This document shows positions 20,121-30,555 of a stretch of DNA of 64,000 nucleotides, in pieces. The stretch's first letter is position 1. Each line of letters begins with the position of its first letter. The stretch covers positions 1 through 64,000 of the forward strand of contig JADHLH010000002.1 in assembly GCA_016780765.1 (NCBI GenBank), read 5' to 3'. This stretch comes from Alphaproteobacteria bacterium (GTDB taxonomy: Bacteria > Pseudomonadota > Alphaproteobacteria > Puniceispirillales > Puniceispirillaceae). The position numbers and the translations under genes were made by a program. The notes under the pieces were generated by a model. It saw nothing but the letters and a program-made list of their open reading frames with translations, was not told where the DNA came from and did no database searches.

Positions 20121-21356
20121 ATGACAGCGCTTGATGTGAATTTTGTTCGCGCACAGTTTCCGGCCTTTGCCGAGCCGAGCCTCGATGGTCAGGCGTTTTT
20201 TGAAAATGCCGGTGGGTCCTATACCTGTGGTCAGGTGATCGACAGGCTTTACCGGTTTTATACCCAGCGAAAGGTTCAGCCCTATGGCAGCTATGCTGTC
20301 TCGCAGCTTGGTGGCGCTGAAATGGACGAAGCGCGGACCCGTCTTGCTGCGATGATGAATGTTGAAACGGACGAGTTGAGTTTTGGTCCGTCGACAAGCC
20401 AGAACACCTATGTGCTGGCGCATGCCTTTGCCGAAACGCTGTCACCGGGCGATGTGGTTATCGTCACCGATCAGGACCATGAGGCCAATAGCGGTGCGTG
20501 GCGGCGTCTGGAAGCGCGCGGCATGGAAGTTCGTGAGTGGCAGATCAATGATGAGACAGGCCAGCTGGAGACAGAAACGCTGGCCGGTCTTCTGGATGAA
20601 AAGGTAAAACTGGTCTGCTTCCCGCATTGTTCAAACATCATCGGGCAGGAAAATCCTGTGCCCGAGATTGTTGCAATGGCGCATGCCGTTGGCGCTGTCA
20701 CATGTGTTGATGGTGTCAGCATGGCGCCGCACGGCTTTGCTGATGTTGGCGCGCTTGGCACAGATATCTATCTCTTTTCCACCTATAAAACCTATGGCCC
20801 GCATCAGGGCGTTATGGTGGTAAGGCGCGCTCTTGCCGACAGGCTGGCCAATCAGGCGCATTTCTTCAATGCCGATGCGCGCACGAAAAGACTGACCCCG
20901 GCGGGCCCTGATCATGCGCAAATTGCAGCCTGTGCCGGCATGGCAGATTATGTCGACGATCTGTATGCACATCATTTCGATGGCGATGCCAGTCCGGCCG
21001 AACGCACCGCAGCGGTCACCGCGATGAAGCGCCGCCATGAAACTGAAACATTGGCCCCGCTGCTGGATTTTCTGGCTGGCAGGGATGATGTGCGTGTTCT
21101 TGGCCACCCCGGCATTGGCAATGACGGGCGGCGTGTACCGACAGTCGCCCTTGATACCAAGAAAGCGGCGAAAGCTGTCGCCGAGAGCCTGGCAAGCCAT
21201 GGGGTCATGGCGGGTGCAGGTGACTTTTATGCGATGCGAACGATTGGTGCGATGGGCTGTAATACAGACGCGGGCGTGCTGCGTCTCAGCTTTGTGCATT
21301 ACACCAATGATGCCGAGGTGGAAAAGCTTATGACGGCGCTGGATACGGCTCTATAA
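20121..21356 (+). CDS. Class V aminotransferase / cysteine-desulfurase-like protein
   Basis: FGPSTSQNTYVLAHAFAETL, DQDHEANSGAW, YLFSTYKTYGPHQGVMVV lysine motif. Confidence 0.82.
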   Translation: MTALDVNFVRAQFPAFAEPSLDGQAFFENAGGSYTCGQVIDRLYRFYTQRKVQPYGSYAVSQLGGAEMDEARTRLAAMMNVETDELSFGPSTSQNTYVLAHAFAETLSPGDVVIVTDQDHEANSGAWRRLEARGMEVREWQINDETGQLETETLAGLLDEKVKLVCFPHCSNIIGQENPVPEIVAMAHAVGAVTCVDGVSMAPHGFADVGALGTDIYLFSTYKTYGPHQGVMVVRRALADRLANQAHFFNADARTKRLTPAGPDHAQIAACAGMADYVDDLYAHHFDGDASPAERTAAVTAMKRRHETETLAPLLDFLAGRDDVRVLGHPGIGNDGRRVPTVALDTKKAAKAVAESLASHGVMAGAGDFYAMRTIGAMGCNTDAGVLRLSFVHYTNDAEVEKLMTALDTAL

Positions 21357-21589
21357 GCTGGTTGCCTGGATATGGGACCGTGCTGGATGCGTCGGTTGTG
21401 CCGGTGCGCGTCATGATGCTATCCACATGGCGGTGATCGAACTGGCCCACAAAATAGGGCTGGTATCTGCCAGCCCGCATCCGTATCCTGCGGTCCGGCC
21501 CATATAGTGCCTCGCGCATTCTCTTGATTGTTTTCTTTGACAATTGCCGCGACTAACCCGCCGATGCCAAAAGCAAGGAAACAGAAGAC

Positions 21590-22762
21590 GTGACTACAGA
21601 TTTTGACGCCATTATCGATCGCCGTAACACGCATTCCACCAAGTGGGATGACATTGAAAGCCGGTGTGGCGTTGCGCATCCAGACGCGATCCCGCTTTGG
21701 GTGGCAGATATGGATTTTCGGGCTCCGCAGGCCGTAACGGACATGCTGCGTGAGGCTGTCGACCATGGGGTATTCGGTTATTACGGTGCCAGAGATTCCT
21801 TTTACGAGGCGCAGGCCGGCTGGATGAAACGCCGCCATGACTGGGACATACAGGCGGAGTGGAGCCTTGTCTCGCACGGGTTGCTGAACGGTATTGCGGT
21901 GTTGTTGCAGTCTTTGTCAGCGCCGGGTGACGGTGTGATTGTGTTCTCGCCGGTCTATTACCAGTTCATGGAATTGATCCGAAAGAACAACCGGCGGCTG
22001 GTTGCATCTGAACTGGTGGTGCAGGACAACCGCTATCATATGGACCTTGATGCGCTGCAGCAGCAGCTGACAGGTGATGAAAAAATCCTGCTTCTGTGTT
22101 CTCCGCATAATCCGGGCGGGCGCATCTGGACGCCGGAAGAATTGCGTGCGCTGGCGGATTTCTGTGTGCGCAATGACATCATCATCTGCAGCGATGAAAT
22201 TCACCATGATCTGGTCATGCCGGGTCACAAGCATCATCTGATGGCCAAGGTTGCGCCCGATGTGGAAGACCGGCTGATCACGATGGCTGCCACCAGCAAG
22301 ACCTTCAATATTGCCGGCATCGAGACTGGCAGCATGTTCATCTCCGATCGCAAGCTGCGCGAACGCATTATGCCTGTCTACAATGCCATGGCGATATCAC
22401 CAAACCGGTTTGGCATGACAATGGCCGAGGCTGCCTATCGCGGCGGGGATCAATGGCTGGATGATCTGATGGTCTATCTGGACCGCAATCGCCGCCAGCT
22501 GAACGCGACAATTGCAAGTATCCCCGGCCTGTCGGTGATGGATCTGGAATCCACCTATCTTGGCTGGGTTGATTGTTCAGGCACCGGCATGTCTGCCGAC
22601 GAGGTGCTGAAACGCCTGTATGAAAAGGGTGTTGTACCAAGTGTTGGCGGCACCTTTGGTATCAGTGGTGAAGACTATATCCGGCTCAATATTGCCTGCC
22701 GTCATGCGATGTTTGATGACGCGATGGACCGCGTCACCGAGGCGTTTTCAGACCTTCAATAG
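21590..22762 (+). CDS. PatB/MalY-type PLP enzyme (cystathionine beta-lyase-like aminotransferase)
   Basis: DFDAIIDRRNTHSTKWD, PLWVADMDFRAPQAV, CSPHNPGGRIW, MAATSKTFNIAGIE. Confidence 0.88.
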   Translation: MTTDFDAIIDRRNTHSTKWDDIESRCGVAHPDAIPLWVADMDFRAPQAVTDMLREAVDHGVFGYYGARDSFYEAQAGWMKRRHDWDIQAEWSLVSHGLLNGIAVLLQSLSAPGDGVIVFSPVYYQFMELIRKNNRRLVASELVVQDNRYHMDLDALQQQLTGDEKILLLCSPHNPGGRIWTPEELRALADFCVRNDIIICSDEIHHDLVMPGHKHHLMAKVAPDVEDRLITMAATSKTFNIAGIETGSMFISDRKLRERIMPVYNAMAISPNRFGMTMAEAAYRGGDQWLDDLMVYLDRNRRQLNATIASIPGLSVMDLESTYLGWVDCSGTGMSADEVLKRLYEKGVVPSVGGTFGISGEDYIRLNIACRHAMFDDAMDRVTEAFSDLQ

Positions 22763-22777
22763 GCTGGTACCGGCTGA

Positions 22778-23467
22778 TCAGGCAATTTTCACGGTGAAGT
22801 CGGCAATGCCGTCAACACCGCCGGTCAGCACATCACCGCGCTGAACCGCACCGACACCGGCCGGTGTTCCCATATAAATCAGATCACCCTGCTGCAGCGT
22901 ATACATGGTCGAAAGATCGGCGATGATTTCTGGCACTGACCAGACCATTTGCGACAGGTCTGCATCCTGCTTTGTCTCGCCATTCTGTTCAAGATGGATG
23001 CGGCCGGTGCCAAGTGATGGTACCTCTGCCATCTGGCGCAATGGCGTGACCACAGCGGATTGTTCAACATCCTTGGATGTGTCCCACGGACGGCGCGTTT
23101 CCTTGGCCTTGTTCTGCATGTCACGGCGGGTCATGTCGATGCCGGCGGCAGCGCCAAAAATATGGGACAGCGCATCTGCTTCGGTGATATTCGTGCCGCC
23201 GCTGTTCAGCGCAAAGACCAGTTCCATTTCATAATGATAATTGTCAGTGCGCGGCGCATAGGCAATCTCGCCCTCGGCCATGATCAGGGTTGTCGGGCTT
23301 TTGGTGAAGTAGAACGGGGCTTCACGATCAATAACGGTTCCCATCTCGGCGGCATGCGCCTCGTAATTGCGGCCTACGCAGAAAATCCGGTTTACCGGAA
23401 ACAGCTTGTCCGATCCGAAAACGGGAATTGTTGAAGGGGCGGTTGGTTCAAAAAGATACGCGGTCAT
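22778..23467 (-). CDS. Fumarylacetoacetate hydrolase family protein
   Basis: FCVGRNYEAHAAEMG, PFYFTKSPTTLI, GDLIYMGTPAGVGAV. Confidence 0.88.
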   Translation of the reverse strand: MTAYLFEPTAPSTIPVFGSDKLFPVNRIFCVGRNYEAHAAEMGTVIDREAPFYFTKSPTTLIMAEGEIAYAPRTDNYHYEMELVFALNSGGTNITEADALSHIFGAAAGIDMTRRDMQNKAKETRRPWDTSKDVEQSAVVTPLRQMAEVPSLGTGRIHLEQNGETKQDADLSQMVWSVPEIIADLSTMYTLQQGDLIYMGTPAGVGAVQRGDVLTGGVDGIADFTVKIA

Positions 23468-23635
23468 GAAGCTGTCCTTTGTTGGATCGGGCGGAAAAAC
23501 AAGTGTCGCCACACTAGCCGAGCGATGGCCCGCAGGCAATGCCGGCTTGCCCTGTTGCTGCTGTCTTGTCTAACAGTGATTGACGGCGTGGCGGTGTCTC
23601 TGGCACGAAGGGAGCCTGAGGGGTGCAGTACGCGC

Positions 23636-24556
23636 ATGATCCATTTCATCTTCAAAGAGCATAACCAGAGAACGGCGTCGATTATCGTCTTTCTCGGCTC
23701 GTCCATGTGGGGGATGCTCTGGATCCCGATGCGCCTGACCGAAGCCATGGGCGTGCCGCCGATCTGGGTGCATTTCTGGTTTGTTGCCATGCCAGCCCTG
23801 CCGCTTGGCTATTTCTGTCTGAAAGCGATCAAGAGCGAGCGCCAGAACTGGGCCATATATCTGGCAGCAGGCATGTGTGTTGGCACAGCCTTTACGCTGT
23901 ATTCCCTTGGTCTTCTTCTGGCGTCGGTCAGCAAGACGACAACCCTGTTCTATCTGACGCCTATTTGGTCAACGCTTCTGGGCAGTGTGTTTCTGGGCGA
24001 GCGCGCCGGTCTGCGGCGATGGGGGGCGATCGGACTTGCCCTTGTTGGATGTTGCTTTGTGATGCAGCTGAACCCGGTGTCGATGCAGTTTGAAAAGCTG
24101 GATTTGCTGGGCTTCTTGTCCAGCATTTTCTGGGCAGTTGGCATGGTGATCCTGGGTCGCTATCCGAATGTTGATTTCAAGATCGCAACGCTGTCGCAGT
24201 ATCTGTGCGGCACGGTGATCACCGTTGTTGCCATTGCCGTCCTTGGCGTTGCACCGCCCGATACATTGACCAGCAGCAAGGCGGCGCTGATGGGGCTGTT
24301 CTTCAGCGGTCTGATCCTGATGCCGTCTTTCCTCGTGATCATCAGAGTTACGCAATATATGTCACCCGGGCTGGTTGGCATTCTGATGCTGTCTGAAGTT
24401 CTGGTCGCCGTGATCACCGCCATGGTGCTGCTGGGTGAGGTGCTGACAATCATGCAATGGATTGGCGTCGGGGTTATCCTTGGAGCCGGTGTGATCGTTG
24501 CTACCGCCGATGAGTCGCGCGGCCGCGCGGCCGTTCCGCCCACAGACCTCGCATGA
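23636..24556 (+). CDS. DMT superfamily (EamA) transporter
   Basis: Multi-TM; FLGSSMWGMLWIPMR, YLTPIWSTLLGSVFLGER. Confidence 0.8.
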   Translation: MIHFIFKEHNQRTASIIVFLGSSMWGMLWIPMRLTEAMGVPPIWVHFWFVAMPALPLGYFCLKAIKSERQNWAIYLAAGMCVGTAFTLYSLGLLLASVSKTTTLFYLTPIWSTLLGSVFLGERAGLRRWGAIGLALVGCCFVMQLNPVSMQFEKLDLLGFLSSIFWAVGMVILGRYPNVDFKIATLSQYLCGTVITVVAIAVLGVAPPDTLTSSKAALMGLFFSGLILMPSFLVIIRVTQYMSPGLVGILMLSEVLVAVITAMVLLGEVLTIMQWIGVGVILGAGVIVATADESRGRAAVPPTDLA

Positions 24557-24667
24557 TGATTGCAGTTCGCTTCCGAGATTGTTTGCGCTGGTGTGAATTT
24601 GCCCAGTGCGGGCAGCTTTGTTAGCCTTCGAGGACATTTTTCAGAAGAAGGGCAGCCGATTGTGACT

Positions 24668-25420
24668 ATGATGCCACTATTGAAGGGTTACCCGGTTTCG
24701 CTGGCTGTTCTTGACTACGGCTTGTTCAGAGTGAACAGCAATGGCCGCGTCATCGGTATCTGCGGGTATCTTGTGCGCACCAGCGTTGATGAACATGTGC
24801 TGATCGACACCGGCTTTCCCAGCAAATACACCGAGGATTTCCGCGCCGCCAGTGACGAGGATCGCCTCTATGAATTTGGCGAGGTTCTGGTCTGCGGACC
24901 TGACAACTTGCCCGCTGCCCAGCTTGCGCGCTGTGATGTTGTGCCGGAGGCGATCAATCTGGTGGTTCAGACACACACGCATATCGACCATATTGGCGGC
25001 ATAGCCGATTTCAAACAGGCGCCGATGCTGATTTCAGCGATTGAGCGGGCGTTACCACGGCCACTTTATTGGGGTGATGTTCAACCGGTTGAATGGCCCG
25101 ACAGGCGCTATATTCAGCTTCAGGAAGACTGTGACATTGGTCCGGATTTCAGCATCATGCTGGTCCCCGGTCATGCGCCGGGACAGCTTGCGATGCTGCT
25201 GCGACTGCCGGAAACAGGGCCCGTGCTGCTGACCAGTGATGCCATATCACGGCCAGCGGAGATCGATGAGAAATTTGCCGGTTCAATGGATGAAGAAGCG
25301 GCTGTCAAAAGTGCTGCACGCCTGATGGCAATGGCAGAGGCCGAAAATGCCTTCGTCATTTATGGCCATGACCCGCAGCAATGGGACGAGATCAAAAAGG
25401 CGCCGCATACCTATAGCTGA
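24668..25420 (+). CDS. MBL-fold metallohydrolase (AHL-lactonase-like)
   Basis: THTHIDHIGG metal-binding motif, VPGHAPGQLAMLLRL. Confidence 0.82.
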   Translation: MMPLLKGYPVSLAVLDYGLFRVNSNGRVIGICGYLVRTSVDEHVLIDTGFPSKYTEDFRAASDEDRLYEFGEVLVCGPDNLPAAQLARCDVVPEAINLVVQTHTHIDHIGGIADFKQAPMLISAIERALPRPLYWGDVQPVEWPDRRYIQLQEDCDIGPDFSIMLVPGHAPGQLAMLLRLPETGPVLLTSDAISRPAEIDEKFAGSMDEEAAVKSAARLMAMAEAENAFVIYGHDPQQWDEIKKAPHTYS

Positions 25421-25472
25421 CACTGATATTGGCATTTATTCGGTATGGGAGCTGATGCTGAATTGTCGTGCC

Positions 25473-25528
25473 TGGCCCGGTGTTGTTGGCCCGGTGTTGT
25501 TGGCCCGGTGTTGTTGGCCCGGTGTTTT
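25473..25528. repeat. 14-bp tandem array, 4 copies (tggcccggtgttgt; last copy tggcccggtgtttt), abutting the stop codon of the SDR gene
   Basis: Direct reading at 25473, 25487, 25501, 25515. Confidence 0.95.
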
Positions 25529-26265
25529 CAGCGTACGTCGCGCCCCTGATTCAGAACAATCACATTGCCAGATGAGATATCACCGCCATCACCAGCCAGA
25601 AACCCGACCCAGCTGGCAATCTGCGCGGGTTGCATCGCTACGCCATGCGGCATTTCGGCAATCGCTTTCGCAAGTGTTTCCTCGGACAGCACTCCAAACA
25701 ACGGCGTTTCGGTCATTGCCGGAGCCAGCGAGTTGACGGAAATTTTCTGTGTTGCGTAGCGGCGTGCCAGATCCTTGGTCAGCGTATCCATGGCGGCCTT
25801 GCTGGTGCGGTAATGCACTGGATCGAAGACGTTGAAGTTATATGCACCGTTCGATGAAATATTGATGATTTTACGTATACCGACTCGCCCCAGCATCAAG
25901 GGCAACGCAGCCTGACAGCAATAGAAAGCAGATTCGAAATTGACTGCCATCTGCGCTTTCAATTCGGTGGCAGGTATGTCCGGAAAGTCTGACATAAAGC
26001 AGGTGCCGGCATTGTTGACCAGAACATCGACACCGCCATGCGCCGCAGCGATGCGCCCGAACAGTGCCGAAACCGCGGCATCATCGGTCAGATCGGTTGT
26101 CTTGGCGCTGAAGCGGGGATGTGCAGTGGCGTCATTCTTGTCGCCATCTGTATGATGCGCAATATCAACGCCCACAACATGGAAACCGTCATCAAGAAGG
26201 CGGGCGCAGATGGCCTTGCCCATGCCACCGGCAGCGCCCGTCACCACAGCTATTTTTGTCATCAC
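25528..26265 (-). CDS. Short-chain dehydrogenase/reductase
   Basis: VTGAAGGMGKAI Rossmann motif, NNAGTC, ISSNGAYNFNVFDPVHYRTSKAAM catalytic YxxxK. Confidence 0.88.
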   Translation of the reverse strand: MMTKIAVVTGAAGGMGKAICARLLDDGFHVVGVDIAHHTDGDKNDATAHPRFSAKTTDLTDDAAVSALFGRIAAAHGGVDVLVNNAGTCFMSDFPDIPATELKAQMAVNFESAFYCCQAALPLMLGRVGIRKIINISSNGAYNFNVFDPVHYRTSKAAMDTLTKDLARRYATQKISVNSLAPAMTETPLFGVLSEETLAKAIAEMPHGVAMQPAQIASWVGFLAGDGGDISSGNVIVLNQGRDVR

Positions 26266-26368
26266 TGCTTCCCCATTCCGCCCGATAGTCGCTAGTCTTG
26301 CTGCTACCCTATCGGAAAGCGGGGCAAGCTGTCGATGCTGGCAGCATGTCCGTGCAAGGAGCCCGCGG

Positions 26369-27499
26369 ATGGAAAAAGTCAGGATACAGTCATTCTTTGA
26401 AAATCTGCTGAAGTCGGTTGAGGCGGAGCCTGAGTCCTTTCTTGGCTTCAGTCAGGCCGAAGCCCCCACACTTGGCGATTTTCTTGCGGACCTTGACCCG
26501 CAGATGTCGCTCGACTGGAACGGGGTCTCATTTCAGGGGCTGCCGGCGCTGCGCGGCCATGTCATTGCGCAGGCCGGGCTTGAGGGTGTGTGCGACCCTG
26601 ATGATGTGCTGATTACGGCCGGCGCCGCCGAAGCCAACTATCTGGCATTGCGCCAGCTTCTAGAGCCGGGTGACGAGATTATTGTCGAGCGGCCCGGCTG
26701 GCCGCAGGCAGATGTGCTGGCCACATCCAACGGTGCTGTGATGGGCGAATGGTGGCGTGACGAGGCAAGTGGCTGGTCTTTGTCGCTGGATGCGCTGGAA
26801 GAACTGGTTACGCCGCGCACAAGGATGATTTTCCTCACCAACCCGAACAATCCGACAGGACAGCTTCTGGATGCGGACATGCTTGGCCAGATTGCGGCGA
26901 TTGCGGCGCGCGTCGGGGCGTGGGTGCTGATTGACGAGGTTTATGCGGGCCTTGAATGGGACCATCCACGCATGCCAGCGATAGCCGGCCTTTATGAGCG
27001 CGGTATTTCAACAGGCAGCGTGTCGAAGGCCTATGGCTTGCAGGGGTTGCGGCTTGGCTGGATGATCTGCCGCGATGCCGGACTGATCAGGGATGCGCTG
27101 GTGTTGCGTGAATACAGCTCGCAGATCAGCAATCATCTTGGCGAGGCGATTGCCGAGATTGCCCTGCGGCCACAGCGACGGGCCGACATGCTGGCGCGTA
27201 TCAGGGCTGACAGCCATGCCAATCTGACGCTGCTTGGCGGGTTTATCGAGGCCCATCCAAAGCTGTCCTGGTGTCCGCCACAAGGGGGGCTGATCGGGCT
27301 TGTCCGGTTGCATGGTAAAATTCTGACCGGCGATGTTTTGGCGGCGCGGGCATTGCAGCCTGAATACAAGACGTTCCTGATTTCCGGCAGCAGTTATGGC
27401 CTGGCGCAGCATATTCGCCTTGGTGTCGGCGGCGGCCGCGCTGCCAATCTGCAGGCCGGCCTCGAACGGCTTGCCGACCTTCTGGACAGTTTCGACTAA
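26369..27499 (+). CDS. PLP-dependent class I/II aminotransferase
   Basis: LTNPNNPTGQLLD, VLIDEVYAGLEW, STGSVSKAYGLQGLRLGW. Confidence 0.87.
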   Translation: MEKVRIQSFFENLLKSVEAEPESFLGFSQAEAPTLGDFLADLDPQMSLDWNGVSFQGLPALRGHVIAQAGLEGVCDPDDVLITAGAAEANYLALRQLLEPGDEIIVERPGWPQADVLATSNGAVMGEWWRDEASGWSLSLDALEELVTPRTRMIFLTNPNNPTGQLLDADMLGQIAAIAARVGAWVLIDEVYAGLEWDHPRMPAIAGLYERGISTGSVSKAYGLQGLRLGWMICRDAGLIRDALVLREYSSQISNHLGEAIAEIALRPQRRADMLARIRADSHANLTLLGGFIEAHPKLSWCPPQGGLIGLVRLHGKILTGDVLAARALQPEYKTFLISGSSYGLAQHIRLGVGGGRAANLQAGLERLADLLDSFD

Positions 27500-28506
27500 A
27501 GCGGAAAACGCGAGAAAACGCGCCGTGAGTTGCCTTCAAAAATCAATTTGCGGGCAGCGTCATCCAGATTTGGCGTGGCGTCGATATAGCGCTTGGTATC
27601 ATCGTAATAATGCCCACTCTTCGGGTCGATGCCGCGCACAGCCCCGATCATTTCCGAGGCGAACAGAATATTCTCCACCGGAATGACCTTCGTCAGCATG
27701 TCGATGCCGTCCTGGTGATAAACGCAGGTATCAAAGAAGATATTGCCCAGAACGCGCTCATTCAGATCGCCAAGTCCCATATCCTGCGCCATACCCCGAA
27801 AGCGGCCCCAGTGATAGGGAACGGCCCCGCCGCCATGCGGAATGATGAATTTGATCGACGGGAAATCGGTGAACACATTTGACATCATGAAATGTACAAA
27901 GGCAGTGGTGTCTGCCCCCAGATAGTATGAGCTGGTGGTGTGCATTGCCGGATGGCACGCGCCGCTGACATGGATCATCGCTGGCACATCCAGCTCGCAC
28001 ATCAGCTCATAAAGCGGATACCAGTATTTATCGCCAAGGGGCACATCCTTCCAGTAGCCGCCGGACGGGTCAGGGTTCAGGTTGCAGCCGATAAATCCCA
28101 TCTCCTCAACACAGCGGCGCAGTTCGGCGATGCTGGTTTCAATCGGCGTCTGCGGGCTTTGGGGCAACTGGCAGACGGGCACGAAATTATTCGGGAACAG
28201 ATTGCAGACGCGGCGGATCAGATCATTGCAATGTTCGGTCCAGGCCTGTGATGTGATGGCGTTGCCGACATGATGGCCCATCCAGCTGGCGCGCGGCGAA
28301 AATACCGTTACATCGGTGCCGCGTTCCTGCTGAACACGCAGCTGGTTGCCCTCGATGCTCTCGCGAATTTCATCGTCGGTGACCGTCATCATGCCTTTTT
28401 CGCTGATATGGTCAGGGTTGGCGGCAACCGCCTCTTTCTGGGCATCGCGCCAGGCAGCAACGCCGGGCGGGGTGGTGGTGTAATGGCCGTGGCAATCAAT
28501 AATCAT
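27496..28506 (-). CDS. ligJ: 4-oxalomesaconate hydratase (amidohydrolase superfamily)
   Basis: MIIDCHGHYTTTP..., IRESIEGNQLRVQQERGTDVTVFSPRASWMGHHVG, NLNPDPSGGYWKD closely resemble remembered LigJ. Confidence 0.85.
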   Translation of the reverse strand: MIIDCHGHYTTTPPGVAAWRDAQKEAVAANPDHISEKGMMTVTDDEIRESIEGNQLRVQQERGTDVTVFSPRASWMGHHVGNAITSQAWTEHCNDLIRRVCNLFPNNFVPVCQLPQSPQTPIETSIAELRRCVEEMGFIGCNLNPDPSGGYWKDVPLGDKYWYPLYELMCELDVPAMIHVSGACHPAMHTTSSYYLGADTTAFVHFMMSNVFTDFPSIKFIIPHGGGAVPYHWGRFRGMAQDMGLGDLNERVLGNIFFDTCVYHQDGIDMLTKVIPVENILFASEMIGAVRGIDPKSGHYYDDTKRYIDATPNLDDAARKLIFEGNSRRVFSRFPL

Positions 28507-28528
28507 CTGTCTGTCTCCGGTAGGCGGG

Positions 28529-29473
28529 TCAGCTTGTGAACTGCTTTTCAATAATGTCCATCACCTGCATGGCGGGCAAACATTGCGCAAGGCTGGAATT
28601 TGGCTCGCGCCCCTCGCGGATGGCGGCGATGAATTCACGATCGATCAGCTCGATCCCGTTTGTCGACACATCAACAGTGCTGACATCGATCTGCTCGTCC
28701 CGGCCGTCGAACAGATCATCATAGCGCGCGATGTATGTTTTGTTATCGCAGATATAGCGGAAGAAGGTGCCAAGAGGCCCGTCATTGTTGAAGGATAGCG
28801 ACAGGGTGCAGATCTTGCCGCTTGGTGTTTTCATGATGATCGACATGTCCATTGCAATGCCCAGATCGGGATGAATCGGGCCTTGCACGCCATGCACCTC
28901 GGTCACCATTTCGCCGGTCTGATACATGAACAGATCGATGGTATGACAGGCATGGTGCCACAGCAGGTGGTCGGTCCAGCTGCGCGGGCTGCCATCGGCG
29001 CTGATATTCTTGCGGCGGAAGAAATATGTCTGCACATCCATCTGCTGAATATTCAGGTCACCGGCGATGATCTGGTTGTGAACATACTGGTGTGACGGGT
29101 TGAACCGGCGGACATGCCCGGCCATTGCCACAAGCCCGGTTTCTTTCTGCTTGGCGACAAGCGCCTCGGAATCGGCAAGGCTGTCAGCCATCGGTATTTC
29201 GATCAGCACATGTTTGCCGGCATTCATTGCGGCAAGGCCCTGTTCGGCGTGCATGCCGGTCGGCGTTGCCAGAATAACCGCATCGATATCCGGCATTGCC
29301 AGCGCATCATCGAGGTTGGTACCAGCATGTGCCGCGCCATATTTGGCGGCCAGTTCCTGCGTTGGCTCCAGCCGTCTGCCAATGACCGACGCAATTTCAA
29401 CACCATCAATCAGCGCCAGCGCATCAAGATGTTTCTTTCCAAAGGCGCCGCCACCGGCAAGACAGATTTTCAT
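28529..29473 (-). CDS. ligC: 4-carboxy-2-hydroxymuconate-6-semialdehyde dehydrogenase (Gfo/Idh/MocA family)
   Basis: IQQMDVQTYFFRRKN, PRSWTDHLLWHHA, LSLSFNNDGPLGTFFRYICDN match remembered LigC blocks. Confidence 0.87.
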   Translation of the reverse strand: MKICLAGGGAFGKKHLDALALIDGVEIASVIGRRLEPTQELAAKYGAAHAGTNLDDALAMPDIDAVILATPTGMHAEQGLAAMNAGKHVLIEIPMADSLADSEALVAKQKETGLVAMAGHVRRFNPSHQYVHNQIIAGDLNIQQMDVQTYFFRRKNISADGSPRSWTDHLLWHHACHTIDLFMYQTGEMVTEVHGVQGPIHPDLGIAMDMSIIMKTPSGKICTLSLSFNNDGPLGTFFRYICDNKTYIARYDDLFDGRDEQIDVSTVDVSTNGIELIDREFIAAIREGREPNSSLAQCLPAMQVMDIIEKQFTS

Positions 29474-29499
29474 GACAGGGTTCTCCGCAGGTCAGTCTT

Positions 29500-30399
29500 T
29501 TATGAGGACAGGTCTTCCAGCGCGGATTCGATCCGCGCCATCTGGTCGGCAATCGGGGTGTCTGCATCAAGGGTTATGCTTTGGCCCAAATCACCCATTT
29601 GCTGTTCCCAGGCGATCGTGCCAGTCGTCATCATCGGCGAGATTCCCAGATCACGCAATGTTTTGGCAACCTCGCGCATTTCGGCAGCGCGGCGCACACC
29701 ATGTGCTGCCATACGTTCCATATTATAGCTGGCGCGGGTGGCCCAGCTGGTACCACCCTCCGATGCATCAAGCGAGGCAGCAACATCTTCATGAACACCG
29801 GCGCGAACCGCGGCCCGGAAACACTCGGCGCTCAGCGCCTCCATACCTTTGATCATTACCGAACGCAGCATCTTGATGGTGGAGGCGCGGCCGATCTCTG
29901 TGCCGATAAATGTGGGGTGCAGGTCAGCCACAGCCAGGCGCGCGAGCGCTGTGTCAGGATCAGCCGCCGCCGCCAGCATCGGCGTTGCATGCCCACGTGG
30001 CTGAATGGGGGCCATAATCGCCACATCGACATAGATGGCACCGGCGCTTTCAACCGGCTTGGCCGCGATCTGCTTTGTGGTAGGGGCGCAACTGTTCATG
30101 TCCAGCCACAGCGCGCCAGCGGCCAGATGCCGTGCTGAAAGCGCTGCCGCCTTTGCCGCCTGATCAGCGGTGACAACACAAAACACAATATCAGCACCGG
30201 CAATGGCGTCTGCTGGCGTGTCGCAGGCGACCAGCCCGGCAGCTTCAATCCGGCGGCGCATGTCAGCGGCAACTGCCGGATCACTGTCAGTCAGCTTGAT
30301 GTCATGCACCTTCACCTTGACAAGGCCAAGTGTGGCGGCAATTGTTGTGCCCGCTTCACCAAAGCCGATCAGGGCGATCTGGGGTGTGTTTGACTGCAT
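29500..30399 (-). CDS. NAD(P)-dependent oxidoreductase, 6-phosphogluconate/3-hydroxyisobutyrate dehydrogenase-like with DUF1932-like C-terminus
   Basis: IALIGFGEAGTTIAATLG Rossmann motif; operonic with ligC and ligJ. Confidence 0.75.
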   Translation of the reverse strand: MQSNTPQIALIGFGEAGTTIAATLGLVKVKVHDIKLTDSDPAVAADMRRRIEAAGLVACDTPADAIAGADIVFCVVTADQAAKAAALSARHLAAGALWLDMNSCAPTTKQIAAKPVESAGAIYVDVAIMAPIQPRGHATPMLAAAADPDTALARLAVADLHPTFIGTEIGRASTIKMLRSVMIKGMEALSAECFRAAVRAGVHEDVAASLDASEGGTSWATRASYNMERMAAHGVRRAAEMREVAKTLRDLGISPMMTTGTIAWEQQMGDLGQSITLDADTPIADQMARIESALEDLSS

Positions 30400-30555
30400 C
30401 CTTCAAGAGATAGCAAACCCTGCCGCATCGCGCCATTGCCAGCGGGATAGAAATTCGGCATGCGGCGATTGCAAGCTTTTATGGTGTGATGTCGCGCGAT
30501 GCCGCTATGATACTGCGCAGGATATTTGCAATTCATATCAGATATGGGCCAACGG

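Noticed and set aside
26210-26368. N-terminal extension of the class I/II aminotransferase ORF
   Set aside because: Overlaps the start of the divergent SDR gene; the natural start MEKVRIQSFFENLL at 26369 is more plausible.
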